Positions 1 to 11,442 of a stretch of DNA of 64,000 bases are shown here, in pieces; the first letter of the stretch is position 1, and every line of letters starts with the position of its first letter. Below the pieces are notes generated by a model. The model was not told where the DNA came from. It did not search any database and saw nothing but the letters and a program-made list of their open reading frames with translations. The DNA comes from Dugong dugon (Eukaryota > Chordata > Mammalia > Sirenia > Dugongidae): contig CM057469.1 of NCBI GenBank assembly GCA_030035585.1, positions 59,413,501-59,477,500 of the forward strand, read 5' to 3'. Both the position numbers and the translations under genes were made by a program.

Positions 1-673
1 CCCAACCCACCTGGAGTAAAGGAGAATGAAGAACACCAAAGACACAAGGGAAGTATTAGCCCAAGAGACAGAAAGGGCCACATAAATCAGAGACTCCACA
101 GCCTGAGACCAAAAGAACTAGACAGTGCCTGGCTACCACCAATGACTGCCCTGACAGGGAACACAATAGAGAGTCCCTGACGCAGCAGAAGAAAAGTGGA
201 GTGGAGAACTCAAATTCTAGTAAAAAGACCAGACTAAACGGTTTGACTGAGACTGGAGGGACCCCAGAAGACATGACCCCAGACTCTCTATTAGCCCAAA
301 ACTAAAACCACTACAGAGGCCAATTCTTCAGACAAAGATCAGTCTGGATTATAAGACATAAAATGATACTCATGAAGAGTGTACTTCTTAGCTCAGCTAG
401 ATATATGATACTAGGTGGGCAGCTTCTGTCCAGAGGGGAGATGACAAGACAAAAAGGAAGAGGAGGTGGTTGAATGGACAAGGGAAATTTGGGGTGGAAA
501 GGAGGAATGTGCTGTCACAGTATAATGAGAACAACTAGGGTCATATAAAAATGTGTGTATAAATTTTTGTATAAGAAAATAACTTCAATTGTAAACTTTC
601 ACTTAAAGCACAATAAAAAAAATAAATTAAAAAAAAAACTTAAAGCACAATAAAAAATAAATAAATTTTAAAA
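1..673 (+). mobile_element. L1 3' UTR fragment, continues left of window
   Basis: This is the 3' untranslated end of an afrotherian-type L1 on the plus strand. It is colinear with the 3' UTR of the next element (about 7604-8236), sharing the stretches reading gaagaacaccaaagacacaa and cataaaatgatactcatgaa. It ends in an A-rich tail (605-673). The tail is odd: the 20-mer beginning acttaaagcacaataaaa is present at 601-620 and again at 638-657, a local duplication that includes the polyadenylation signal. The 5' part lies outside the window, so full length cannot be judged. Confidence 0.88.
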
Positions 674-686
674 AGAAGGTAGTACG
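674..686 (+). repeat. Left target-site duplication of full-length L1
   Basis: The 13-mer agaaggtagtacg here matches agaatgtagtatg at 8237-8249 at 11 of 13 positions. These are the expected flanking duplications of a target-primed L1 insertion and set the element ends at 687 and 8236. Confidence 0.75.
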
Positions 687-1952
687 GAGGTGTGGTCAAC
701 ATGGCAGACTAGTTAGATGCTTCCTATATCCCTCTTACAACAAAGACCTGGGAAAACAAGTGATTTGATTCTATGTGAACATCTGGCAGCCCTGAACAAG
801 GCAAGGTTAAGAAATCAATCTGAGTCATACCAGAGAGGAGGATCGTTTGGAAGAGGTGAGGAGCACTAGAGCTGTGGTGGCGAAACTGAGGAGCCACAGC
901 CACACTGGTCTGCGGTGAAGCAGACAAACATCTGTGCTGTGCGCACACTTGAGAAGCAGTTTCCACATGGAGAGAGACCCAGCAGCAGAGATTCTGTTTG
1001 GACACTCCAAACCAGTGAAGAGCAGCTCCCAAGAGGCTAGGATAAGTACATGTGTGCACTCTTTTGTGGTGAGTTTAAAAAAAAAAAGCGCATTTGGGAA
1101 AACCCTCTCTCCCTTTTACTTCCTCCCTCCCCGCTCTGCACCGAAGAGTCCACTGGGCCAGAAATAGATCCCAAAAGGCGCCCTGACCCATTCTACTGGC
1201 CTTGGAGAGGGAAAAATAAGCTGCTGGCTCCCCTAGGCCAGGAACACAGGGTTGGCACAACTCCTCTGTTGGCCATAGAAATCAGGTGTCCACAGACTCT
1301 GAGTGCCATACACCCCTGTATAGACTTGTGGGGACCCATCTCAACAGTGTTAGCCTTCACTACCACAGTACAACAGGGCAAACATCTGAAGTTTAACTTC
1401 AACTGCTTCAGATGTGATTGGGCAGATTTGTGATCCTTGAAAAAGCCCTGCCGCTCAAGTAGGCACTTATATCGATCTGCAGCAGGGTCTTGAGAACTGG
1501 TGATAGCTCCTAAAGTGCCAGGTCACCTGCTACAGGAGTTCAAGAAAAAGTGGTGCCCTCGAGTCTTTGCAGCCAACATAGTGGGGTGCTCTTAGCCAGG
1601 CTGAAAAACTCACCTACCTATTCAGCGCATGATCCTATACCACAGCCAGAGTCCAGTGCCTGCACCAATCAGCCATGCCTCTCTAGGACTGGTGGTGAGA
1701 GCCTGCATCACACACTTGGTGATCAACTGCCTGCACACCCGAGCTGATCCCATATAGGAAATTTTAACGAACTCAGGCATGCACATACTTAGTTACAGAA
1801 CCAACTACCTGGTGACAGGACATTAGAGATCAAAAGGTGTCAAAAATCAAACTAGTGCACACAAGCAGCCTATTTGGGCATATCAAAACAAAACAAAATA
1901 AGAAGCTAGGTCTCACTAAGCAAACACAAAATAAAATTATAATAAATTATTG
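687..1952 (+). promoter_or_regulatory. L1 5' UTR (ancestral internal promoter)
   Basis: Sequence from the L1 start to the ORF1 ATG. In the L1 family this region holds the internal Pol II promoter. It is richer in GC than the ORFs (especially 890-1320) and contains several 60-130 codon open frames on both strands. The antisense ones do not start with ATG, so I do not call an ORF0-like gene. No individual transcription-factor site is claimed. Confidence 0.6.
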
Positions 1953-2930
1953 ATGGCTTGGAGACAACAGTCAATACCAAGACACATAAAGAGGCAGTCC
2001 ATGATGGCTTCAGCAAGCTCCCAAAATAAAGAATCAATAAATTCTCTGGAGGAAGAGAACTTCTTGGAATTACCAGAGACAGAATACAAAAGATTGATAT
2101 ACAGAACTCTTCTAGAAATAAGAAAGGAAATTCAACGGAACGCAGAAACATCCAGGCAACATACAGACACAGTAGTAGCAGAACTTAAGAAAGTTATTCA
2201 AGAATATAATGCCAAATTTAATAGGCTGCAAGAATCCAGAGAGAGACAGCAATCAGAAATCCAGAAGATTAACAATAAAATTTCAGAATTAGACAACTCA
2301 ATAGAAAGTCATAGGAGCAGAATTGAGGCAGCAGAAGTTAGAATTAGTGACATTGAAGATAAAGCTCTAGACGCCAACTTATTTGAGGAAAAATCAGATA
2401 AAATAATCAAAAAGAATGAAGAAATTCTAAGAGTCAACTGGGACTCTACCAAGAGAAATAACCTACAAGAGATTGGAGTACCATAACAGGGGGGTATAAC
2501 AGAAAATACAGAGAAAATTGTTGAAGATTTGTTGACACAAAACTTCCCTGATATCATGAAAAATGAGAAGATATCTATCCAAGATGCTCATCGAACCCCA
2601 CATAAGGTAGATCCCAAAAGAAAGTCACCAAAACATATTATAATCAAACTTACCAAAACCAAAGATAAAGAGAGAATTTTAAGAGCATCTAGGGATAAAA
2701 GAAAAGTCATCTACAAAGAAGAGTCAATTAGAATAAGCTCAGACTACTCAGCAGAAACCATGCATGCTAGAAGTCAATGGGATGACATATTTAAAGCCTT
2801 GAAGGAAAATAACTGTCAGCCAAGAGTTATATATCCAGCAAAATTGTCTCTCAAATATGATGGCAAAATTAGGGCATTTCCAGATAAACAGAAGTTCGGG
2901 GAATTTGCAAAAACCAAACCAAAATTATGA
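1953..2930 (+). pseudogene. L1 ORF1 (RNA-binding chaperone), one internal stop
   Basis: ORF1p coats L1 RNA as a trimer through a coiled coil, an RRM and a C-terminal domain. The frame begins at the ATG at 1953 (MAWRQQ) and runs about 325 codons, close to the 338 residues of human ORF1p. A heptad-rich coiled coil spans roughly residues 25-150 (many Glu, Lys and Leu, e.g. EVRISDIEDKA), and the basic RRM and C-terminal domain follow (e.g. DAHRTPHKVD and ARSQWDDIFK). The frame is open apart from one in-frame TAA at 2484-2486, about residue 178, between coiled coil and RRM. The terminal TGA at 2928 may also be premature (CGA to TGA): the same frame reads on to a TAA at 2955 through residues matching the usual EILK-type ORF1 tail. 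Confidence 0.88.
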
Positions 2931-3428
2931 GAAATACTAAAGGGAGTCCTACCGTAAGATAATGAATAACACCAGCTAACAAGGCAAGACTAGAACATGG
3001 GATAGAGCAACCAGGTATTGACTCAGATACGGAAATCAAAATTAAATCAAAACTAAAACACTGAAAATAGGGTAACAGATATCAATAAGTAAAAAAAAAA
3101 AAAAAAAGGATAATATTAAAACAAAAAAGAGAGACTTAAAAAATGGACACATTGATTTTCTATATGGAGGGGAAGTTAAGGCAATATAAAGCAATAAAAG
3201 ACTGGTATAAACTTAGAAAGTTAGCGGTAAATATTAAGGTAACCACAAAGGAATCTAACAATCCTACAAATCAAAATAAAAAAGTAGAAAAACATAAAGA
3301 CCCAGCAACCACAAAATCTACAACAAGAAAAAAGATGAAAAAAAAAAAATACATGGGGAAGACGACTCAGCACAGAAAATTGAGGGGAACGAAGAAACTT
3401 TGAACAACACACAAAAAGAGATATCAGG
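2931..3428 (+). other. L1 inter-ORF spacer, unusually long
   Basis: About 0.5 kb separates ORF1 from ORF2, against roughly 40-65 bp in human and mouse L1. It is A-rich, with a homopolymer run of A at 3091-3108 and another near 3339. A basic 86-codon open frame (3143-3403, rich in Lys and Thr) resembles no ORF1 or ORF2 domain that I know and is probably a compositional artefact. Confidence 0.6.
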
Positions 3429-6400
3429 ATGACAGCACTAATCTCATACCTAGCAATAACTACACTGAATATAAATGGACTTAATGCAGCAATAAAGAGA
3501 CTGAGAGTGGCAGATTGGATAAAAAAGCATGATCCATGTATATGCTGCCTATAGGAGATGCCCATTAGACTTAAAGACACAAACCAGCTAAAACTCAAAG
3601 GATGGAAAAAAATATATCAAGCAAACAACACTCAAAAAAGAGCAGGAGTGGCAATATTGATCTCTCACAAAATAGACTTTAAAGTAAAATTCACCACAAA
3701 AGATAAGGAAGGGGACTATATAATGATTAAAGGGTCAATACACCAGGAGGACATAACTATAATAAATATTTACGCACCCAGCAACAGGGCTCCAGAACAC
3801 ATAAAACAAACTCTAACAGCTCTGAAGAGAGAGATAGACAGCTCCACAATAGTAGTAGGAGACTTCAACACACCACTTTCGGTGAAGGACAGAACATCCA
3901 GAAAGAAGCTCAGCAAAGACACAGAAGAGCTAAATGCTACAATCAACCAACTTGATCTCACAGACATATACTGAACTCTGCACCCAACAGCAGTCAAGTA
4001 TACTTTCTTTTCCAATGCACAAGGAACATCCTCCAGAATAGACCACATATTAGGCCATAAAGCAAGCCTTCACAAAGTTGAAAAAATCGAAATACTACAA
4101 AGCATCCTTTCTGACCATAAAGCCAAAAAAGTGGAAATCAACAATACAAAAAGCAAGGAAAAAAAATCAAACACATGGAAACTGAACAACACCTTGCTCA
4201 AAAACTACGGGGCTATAGAAGAAATCAAGGATGGAATAAAGAAATTCATAGAATGAAAACACATCCTACCAGAACCTTTGGGACACAGCAAAAGCAGTGC
4301 TCAGAGGTCAGTTTATAGCAATAAATGCACACATCCAAAAACAAGAAAGGCTCATAATCAAAGCACTAATCCTACAACTGGAACAAGTAGAAAGAGAGCA
4401 GCAAAAGAAGCCTACAGGTGCCAGAAGGAAGGAAATAATAAGAATTAGAGCAGAATTCAATGAAATAGAGAACAGAAAAACAACTGAAAGAGTTAACAAG
4501 TCCAAAAGCTGGTTCTTTGAAAAGATCAACAAAATTGATAAACCACTGGCCAAACTGACAAAAGAAAAACTGAACAGGAAGCAGATAACCCCAATAAGAA
4601 ATGAGATGGGTGATATCACAACAGACCCAAATGAAATTAAAGAATCATAACAGAATACTATGAAAAATTGTATTCTGACAAACTTGAAAACTCAGAGGAA
4701 ACGGACAATTTTCTAGAAAGTCACTACCTACCTAAATCAACACAAACAGAGGTAGAACAACTAAATAAACCCACAACAAAAGATGAGATTGAAAAGGTTA
4801 TTAAAAAACTGCCAACAAAAAAAAAGCCCTGACCCGGATGGCTTCACTGGAGAATTCTACCAAACTTTCAGAGAAGAGTTAACACCACTACTACTAAAGG
4901 TATTTCAGAGCATAGAAAAGGATGGAATACTCCCAAACTCATTCTATGAAGCCAACATAACCGTGATACCAAAACTAGGTAAAGACACCACAAAAAAAGA
5001 AAATTACGGACCGATATCCCTCATGAACATTGATGCAAAAATCCTCAACAAAATTTTAGCCAATAGAATTCAGCAACATATCAAAAAAAATAATTCACCA
5101 AGACCATGTGGGATTTATACCAGGTATGCAGGGATGGTTCAACATTAGAAAAAACAATCTGTGTAATCCATCACATAAATAAAACAAAAGACAAGAACCA
5201 CATGATCTTATCAATTGATGCAGAAAAGGCATTCAACAAAGTCCAACACCCATTCATGATAAAAACTCTCAAAAAAAAAATAGGAATAGAAGGGAAATTC
5301 CTCAGTATAATTAAGAGCATTTATACAAAACCAATAGCCAACATCATCCTGAATGGAGAGACTTTGAAAGCATGCCTCTTGACAACAGGAACCAGACAAG
5401 GATGCCCTTTATCACTACTATTATTCAACACTGTGCTCGAGGTCCTAGCCAGAGCAGTTAGGCTAGAAAAAGAAATAAAGGGCATCCAAATAGGTAGGGA
5501 AGAAGTCAAAGTATCTATACGAGCAGATGATATGCTCTTATACACAGAAAACCCCAAGGAATCCACAAGAAAACTACTGGAACTAATAGAAGATTTCAGA
5601 AAAGTTTCAGGATACAAGATAAACATACAAAAATCAATTGGATTCCTTTACTCCAACAAAGAGAACCTTGAAGAGGAAATCACCAAATCAATACCATTTA
5701 CTACAGCCTCCAAAAAAATTAAATACTAAGGAATAAATCTAACCAGAGATGTAAAAGATCTTTACAGAGAAAACTACAAGACACTACTGCAAGAAACTAA
5801 AAGAGACCTGCATAAGTGGAAAAATATACCTTGCTCATGGATAGGTAGACTCAACATAGTGAAAATGTGAATTCTACCCAAAGCAAACTACAGATACAAT
5901 GCAATCCCAATCCAAATTCCAGCGGTGTTTTTTAATGAGATGGAGAAACAAATCACCCACTTCATATGGAAAGGGAAGAGGCCCCGGATAAATAAAGCAC
6001 TACTCAAGAAGGAGAACAAAATGGGAGGCTTTACACTACCTCATTTTAAGACCTATTATTCTGCCACAGTAGTCAAGACAGCCTGGTACTGGTACACTAA
6101 CAGATACATAGACCAATGGAACAGAGTTTGAATCCAGATATAAGCTCATCCTATGAGCAGCTAATATTTGACAAAGGCCCAAAGTCCATTAATTTGGGAA
6201 AAGACAGTCTCTTGAACAAATGGTGCTAGCATAATTGGATATCTATATGCAAAAAACTGAAACAAGACCCATATCTCACACCATGTACAAAAACTAACTC
6301 AACATCGATCAAAGACTTAAATATAAAATCAAAAATGATAAAGATCATGGAAGAAAAATTAGGGACAACGCTAGCAGCCCTAATACATAGCATAAACACA

Positions 6401-7236
6401 GTAAGAACTGTAAGTAGCAATGCACAAGCACCAGAAGAGAGAGTAGATAAATGGGAGCTCCTAAAAATCAAACACTTATGCTCATCCAAAGACTTCACTA
6501 AAAGAGTGAAAAGACAACCTACAGATTGGGAAAAAAATTTTGGCTACGACAAATCCGATCAGCGTTTAATTTCTAAAATCTACAAGATACTCCAAAACCT
6601 CAACAGCAAAAAGATAAACAACCCAATTAAAAAATGGGCAAAGGTTATGAACAGGCACTTCACCAAAGAAGATATTCAGGCAGCTAACAGACACATGAAG
6701 AAATGCTCACAATCATTAGCCATCAGAGAAATGCAAATCAAAACTACAATGAGATATCATCTCACCCCAAAAAGGCTAGCATTAATCCACAAAACACAAA
6801 ATAACAAATGCTGGAGAGGTTGTGGAGAGACGGGAATACTCGTACACTGTGGGAATGTGAAATGGTACAACCACTTTGGAAATCAATTTGGCACTTCCTT
6901 AAAAAGCTAGAAATAAAAGTATCATACGATCCAGCTATCCCTGTCCTTGGAATATATTCTAGAGAAACAAGAGCCATCACACTAATAGATATATGCACAT
7001 CCATGTTCATCGCAGCACTGTTCACAATAGCCAAAGGAAGGAAGCAACCTAAGTGCCAATCGATGGACGAATGGATAAACAAACTATGGTATATCCACAC
7101 AATGGAATATTATGCAATGATAAAGAACAAGGATGAAGCTGTGAAACATATAACTTGGTGGAAGCTAGAATTTATTATGCTGAGTGAATTTAGTCAGTCA
7201 CAGAAGGACAAATACTGTATAAGACCACTATTATAA
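3429..7236 (+). pseudogene. L1 ORF2 (endonuclease and reverse transcriptase), decayed
   Basis: ORF2p nicks target DNA and reverse-transcribes L1 RNA. Read through its breaks it spans about 1,270 codons, matching the 1,275 of human ORF2p. The APE-type endonuclease is at 3429-4150 (TLNINGLN near the start, GDFNTPL at about 3860, SDHKA at about 4110). The RT runs about 4790-5750 ([18 protein letters not shown] in a shifted frame, [17 protein letters not shown]). The catalytic box reads RADD (5520-5531) where FADD is usual. The C-terminal domain includes the Cys motif CWRGCGETG near 6812. In-frame stops include 3552 (TAG, where Gln precedes the catalytic Glu of QET), 3972 (TGA for a likely CGA Arg), 5727 (TAA) and 5868 (TGA). 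Frameshifts lie near 4260, 4645, the A run at 4817, 5090 and 6830. Confidence 0.92.
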
Positions 7237-8236
7237 GAACTCAAGAAAAGGTTTAAACACAGAAGAAAACATTCTTTGATGGTTACGGGGGTGGGGAGGA
7301 AGGGTGAGAGTTATTCGCTAACTAGATGGTAGATAAGCATGATCTTAGGTGAAGGGAAGGACAGCACACACTACACGGGAAGCCAGCACAACTACACTAA
7401 ACAAAAGCTAAGAAGTTTCCTCAATACAATCAAATACTTTGAGAGACCGAGTAGCCGGGTTGCGTGGTCTGGGGACCATGCTTTCAGGGGACATCTATGT
7501 CAATTGGCATAACAAACCTTATTAAGAAAATGTTCTGCATCCTACTTTGGTGAGTGGCATCTGGGGTCTTAAAAGCTTGCAAGTGGCCATCTAAGATGCA
7601 TCTATTGGTCCCAACCACTCAGAGTAAAGGAAGAATGAAGAACACCAAAGACACAAGGAAAGTATTGGCCCAAGAGACAGAATGGGCCACATAAACCAGA
7701 GACTTTATCAGCCTGAGACCAGAAGAACTAGATGGTGCCTGGCTACCACTAATGAACGTCCTGACAGGGAACACAGCAGAAGGTCCCTGATGGAGCAGTA
7801 GGACGATGGGATGCAGAACTCAAATACTAATAAGAAGACCAGACTTAATGGTCTAAGACTCTAGGTGCCCCAGAAAGCATGGTCCCTGGTCTCTCCATCA
7901 CCCCAGAAATAAAACAATTTCCGAGGCCAACTCTTCAGACAGGGATTGGACTGGACCGTGGGACATAAAGTGATACTTGTGAAGAATGTGCCTCTTAGAC
8001 AAGTGGATATAAGAGACCAAAGGCGTGGCTTCTGTCCAGAGGTTAGAGGGGAAGGCAGAGAGAGTTAGGAGCTGGTTGAATTGTTCATGGGGAATCAGGG
8101 GTGGAGGGGAGGAGCGTGCTGTCGCAGAATGGGGTGAGCGGTTGGGGTCTTATAACAATGTGTGTTAAAAAAAAAATTCTGTACGGGAGACTAATTTGCA
8201 ATGTAAACTACATGTAATTACATCAATAAAAAAAAA
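7237..8236 (+). other. L1 3' UTR with AATAAA and poly-A
   Basis: One kilobase from the ORF2 stop to the A tail. It contains a G-rich stretch near 7285-7310, as is common in L1 3' UTRs. The last 0.6 kb is the same sequence as window positions 1-673 and as the shorter piece at 54677-54955, so at least three same-strand copies of this 3' end are present. AATAAA lies at 8225-8230. Confidence 0.85.
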
Positions 8237-8249
8237 AGAATGTAGTATG
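8237..8249 (+). repeat. Right target-site duplication of full-length L1
   Basis: The 13-mer agaatgtagtatg, partner of 674-686, directly follows the L1 A tail. Confidence 0.75.
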
Positions 8250-8482
8250 AGATAAAGACTCTGAGGACTATTCTAATAGATTCTGGCAAAAATTCTGAGG
8301 AATACGTTTAGAAGTTGATTCTAAGGAGGTTAACCAAAAAGATAGAAGTGAGTTATATCCAAAATTAGGCCCTTTAGATTGTTCATATGTTCATCACGCC
8401 CCCCACCCTGACCCACAATCATGCTTTGCTTTGCAAGAACTTAGCACATTATGAGAAAATTCTATGTCCATGGGACTTGATG

Positions 8483-10316
8483 TTGTTGTTCTTAGGTGCC
8501 ATGAAGTCAGTTCTGACTCATAGCGACCCTATGTACCACAGAACGAAACACTGCCCAGTCCTGTACCATGCTCACAATCATTGTTCTTGAGCCCATTGTT
8601 GCAACCACTGTGTCAATCCATCTTGTTGAGGGTCTTCCTCTTTTTCGCTGACCATGTACTTTACCAAGCATGATGTCCTTCCCCAGGGACTGATCTCTCC
8701 TGACAACATGTCCAAAGTATGTAAGATGTAGTCTTGCCATCCTTGCTTCTAAGGAGCATTCTGGTTGTACTTCCTCCAAGACAGATTTGTTCATTCTTTT
8801 CGCAGTCCGTGGTATATTCGATATTCCTAGCCAACACCACAATTCAAAGGCGTCAATTCTTTGATTTTCACTATTCATTGTCCAGCTTTCCCATGCACAT
8901 GAGGCGATTGAAAACACCATGGCTTGGGTCAGGCGCAACTTAGTTTTTAAGGTGACGTCTTTGCTTTTCAACACTTTAAAGAAGTCTTTTGCAGCAGATT
9001 TACCCAATGGAATGCGTTGTTTGCTTTTTTGACTGCTGCTTCCATGTATGTTGATTGTGGATCCAAGTAAAAAGAAATTCTTGACAACTTCAATCTTTCT
9101 CCGTTTATCATGATGTTGGTTATTAGTCCACTTCTGAGGATTTTTGTTTTCTTAATGTTGAGATGTAATCCATACTGAAGGCTGTGGTCTTTGATCTTCA
9201 TCAGTAAGTGCTTCAAGTCCTCTTCACTTTCAGCAAGCAAGGTTGTGTCATCTGCATATTGCAGGTTGTTAATGAATCTTCCTCCAATCCTGATGCCCCA
9301 TTCTTCTTCATATAGTCTAGATTCTTGGATTATTTTCTCAGCATACAGATTGAATAGGCATGGTGAAAGGATACAACTCTGATGCACACCTTTCCTGACT
9401 TTATACCACACACTATCCCCTCAACAACTATCAGTCTCAACAACTGCTTCTTTATCTATGTACAAGTTTGTCACGAGTACAATTAAGTGTTCTGGAAGTC
9501 CCATTCTTTGTAATGTTATCCATAATTTTTTATGATACACACAGTAGAATGCCTTTGCATAGTCAATAAAACACAAGTAAACATCTTTCTGGTAGTCTCT
9601 GCTTTCAGCCAGGATCCATCTGACATTAGCAATGATATCCCTGGTTCCTTGTCCCCTTCTGAATCTGGACTGAATTTCTGGCAGTTTCCTGTTGATTTAC
9701 TGCTGCAGACTCTTTAGAATGATCTTCAGCAAAATTTTACTTGCATTGATATTAATGATATTGTTAGATAACTTCCACATTAGGTTGGATCACCTTTCTT
9801 GGGAATAAGTATAAATATCGATCTCTTCCAGTAGGTTGGCCAGGTGGCTGTCTTCCAAATCTCTTGGCATAGACGAGTGAGCACTTTCAGCACTGCATCC
9901 ATTTGTTGAAACATCTCAATTGATATTCCATTAATTCCTTGAGCCTTATCTTTCGCCAATGCCTTCAGTGCAGCTGGGACTTCTTCCTTCAGTACCATTG
10001 GTTCCTGACCATACGTTACCTCTTGAAATGGTCGAATGTTGACCAATTCTTTTCGGTATAATGACTCTGTGTATTCCTTCCATCTTCTTCTATGCTTCCT
10101 GCATTGCTTAATATTTTCCCCATAGAATCCTTCACTATTGCAACTCGAGGCTTGAATTTTTTCTTCAGTTCTTTCAGCTTGAGAAATGTTGAGTGTGCTT
10201 TTCCCTTTTGGTTTTCTATCTCCAGCTCTTTGCACATGTCATTATAATACTTTGTCTTCTCCAGCCACCCTTTGAAATCTTCTGTTCAGTTCTTTTACTT
10301 CATCATTTCTTCGTTT
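8483..10316 (-). mobile_element. RTE1 LINE, 5'-truncated, antisense
   Basis: RTE-clade non-LTR retrotransposon of the elephant RTE1 type, on the minus strand. Its 3' end on the plus strand reads gttgttgttcttaggtgcc, the complement of the usual (ACA)n-type RTE tail. It is flanked by ggacttgatg (8473-8482) and ggacttaata (10317-10326), a likely target-site duplication. It is about 1.83 kb against about 3.2 kb for a complete copy (see 30212-33402), so it is 5'-truncated within the endonuclease-RT linker. Confidence 0.9.
8507..10235 (-). pseudogene. RTE1 reverse transcriptase remnant
   Basis: Three successive minus-strand open pieces (10235-9780, 9411-8968, 9007-8507) lie in three different frames and together cover the RT and C-terminal domain of an RTE ORF. 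The catalytic box YADD is intact at 9247-9258, in the context LQYADDTTLL. Upstream lie the RT motifs around the KALAKDKA and IPKKG stretches, and downstream the C-terminal NIPRTAKRMNKS region. At least two frameshifts, stops and loss of the endonuclease make it non-functional. Confidence 0.85.
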
Positions 10317-10465
10317 GGACTTAATAGGATAAATTTCAAGCCTCCTTTGAAAATGGCTTATCATGATTTGTTAGCAGGGATCCAAATAGCACTTCTGAGC
10401 CATTAGATCATTACGTAGGATGCCCATGAATAACTGAAAAAAAGCATACACTTCCAATGAGGGAT

Positions 10466-10497
10466 ATATATATATATATGATATATATATATGTATA
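10466..10497. repeat. (TA)n microsatellite
   Basis: Interrupted TA dinucleotide tract. Confidence 0.85.
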
Positions 10498-10719
10498 TTT
10501 CACCATCTCTGGTTCTGAAAGAATATGTTATTTGGGGTCAATAGCTATCCATGGGAAAAAACGAATGGTGATCCAAGTTCAGATTCTTGTAGGGCATAGA
10601 ACTGGAAAAATGGCGACAAGGAGATGTGAAAAAGAAAAGTACTGATGCTATCACTTAAAGTGTACTTAGGAAAAGGACAAATTACTGTGCCATGTAAAGT
10701 TCAGCAGAAGGAACAGGAA

Positions 10720-10860
10720 GGCTCATTTTTGGAGTGTTGGAAAAGTTTTAAAACTAGATTGTGGTGGTGGAAGTACATCTTTAAAAATTTACTAAAGACT
10801 ATTGATGGTACACTTACAATATGTGATTTTTATAGTATGCACATTAAACCTAAATAAGAT
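10720..10860 (+). mobile_element. Ancient L1M 3' end fragment
   Basis: The order of phrases (agattgtggtggtgg, then ttactaaagactattgatgg, then acattaaacctaaataa) is that of the widespread old L1M 3' terminus on the plus strand, strongly diverged. Recognised from general pattern only. Confidence 0.5.
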
Positions 10861-11282
10861 TGTAAAACGAAAATGCCAGGAAAAAAAATATTAGGCTAAT
10901 ATTTCATTGTAAGTAATAAAGGCAGGAAAACAGTTTTCTGTTCACTCAGAGTTCTCATTGGGAGCACTGCTGCTCTCTAGCTGGTATTTTGGAAACTTGT
11001 GAAAATAAAAACTATGTTTCACAAAGATTCGTATGTTCGATTGCCATTTAAGGGTGGGACCATGGTTATTAAACCTCCCCAAATTTGTGTAATAGTCTTA
11101 TCAAGGAAATTTTTGTTTATGTCCTTTAGAATGTACTGATACACATTTGTGTAGAATATCTTGTTATGGGTGTCTAAACTGAAAGTCTAATCTATTTTAT
11201 ACTTAAATACAAATAACGTGTTGTATAGTTTTAATGAAACTATTATGTGAGTTTAGAAAAGTTTATACAGGTATGCCTCACT

Positions 11283-11442
11283 TAAAAAAAAAAAAAAAAA
11301 GGTGCTGTGGAGTCGATTCCGACTCATAGTGACCCTACAGGACAGAGGAGAACGGCCTGTAGGGTTTCCAAGAAGCAGCGGGTGGATTAGAGCTGCCCCA
11401 CCAATTGGTTAGTAGCCGTACCACTTCGCCACCAGGGCTCCA
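11283..11442 (-). mobile_element. AfroSINE
   Basis: Minus-strand AfroSINE. AfroSINEs are tRNA-derived Pol III SINEs whose 3' part ends near gactcgacggcaac plus a T-rich tail. Here the complement starts with an A run (11283-11300), then gtggagtcgattccgactca, and ends at the complement of the tRNA-like head (ccaccagggctcc, 11430-11442). The sequence just left (acaggtatgcctcactt) resembles the terminal repeat of a Tigger-type DNA transposon that the SINE may have interrupted. Confidence 0.88.

Larger units (their letters stand above)
687..8236 (+). mobile_element. Near-full-length L1 LINE, inactive
   Basis: This L1 has every expected part in order: 5' UTR (687-1952), ORF1 (1953-2930), an inter-ORF spacer, ORF2 (3429-7236), a 3' UTR, an AATAAA signal at 8225-8230 and a short A tail. 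The start resembles other mammalian L1 5' ends (a caacatggcagactag motif near 697). Imperfect 13-bp direct repeats flank it. Both ORFs carry stops and ORF2 several frameshifts, so it cannot retrotranspose on its own. The length of 7.55 kb exceeds the 6 kb of human L1, because of a 1.3-kb 5' UTR, a long inter-ORF spacer and a 1-kb 3' UTR. It landed directly at the 3' end of an older L1 (1-673). Confidence 0.93.
10317..11284. other. Intergenic, AT-rich, with an L1M tail
   Basis: No gene seen. It contains the dinucleotide tract at 10466-10497 and an L1M 3' end at about 10720-10860, listed separately. The rest appears unique. Confidence 0.5.

Noticed and set aside
724-1402. Antisense open frames in the L1 5' UTR, like primate ORF0
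   Set aside because: The frames do not begin with ATG and show no motif. They can be explained by GC-rich composition.
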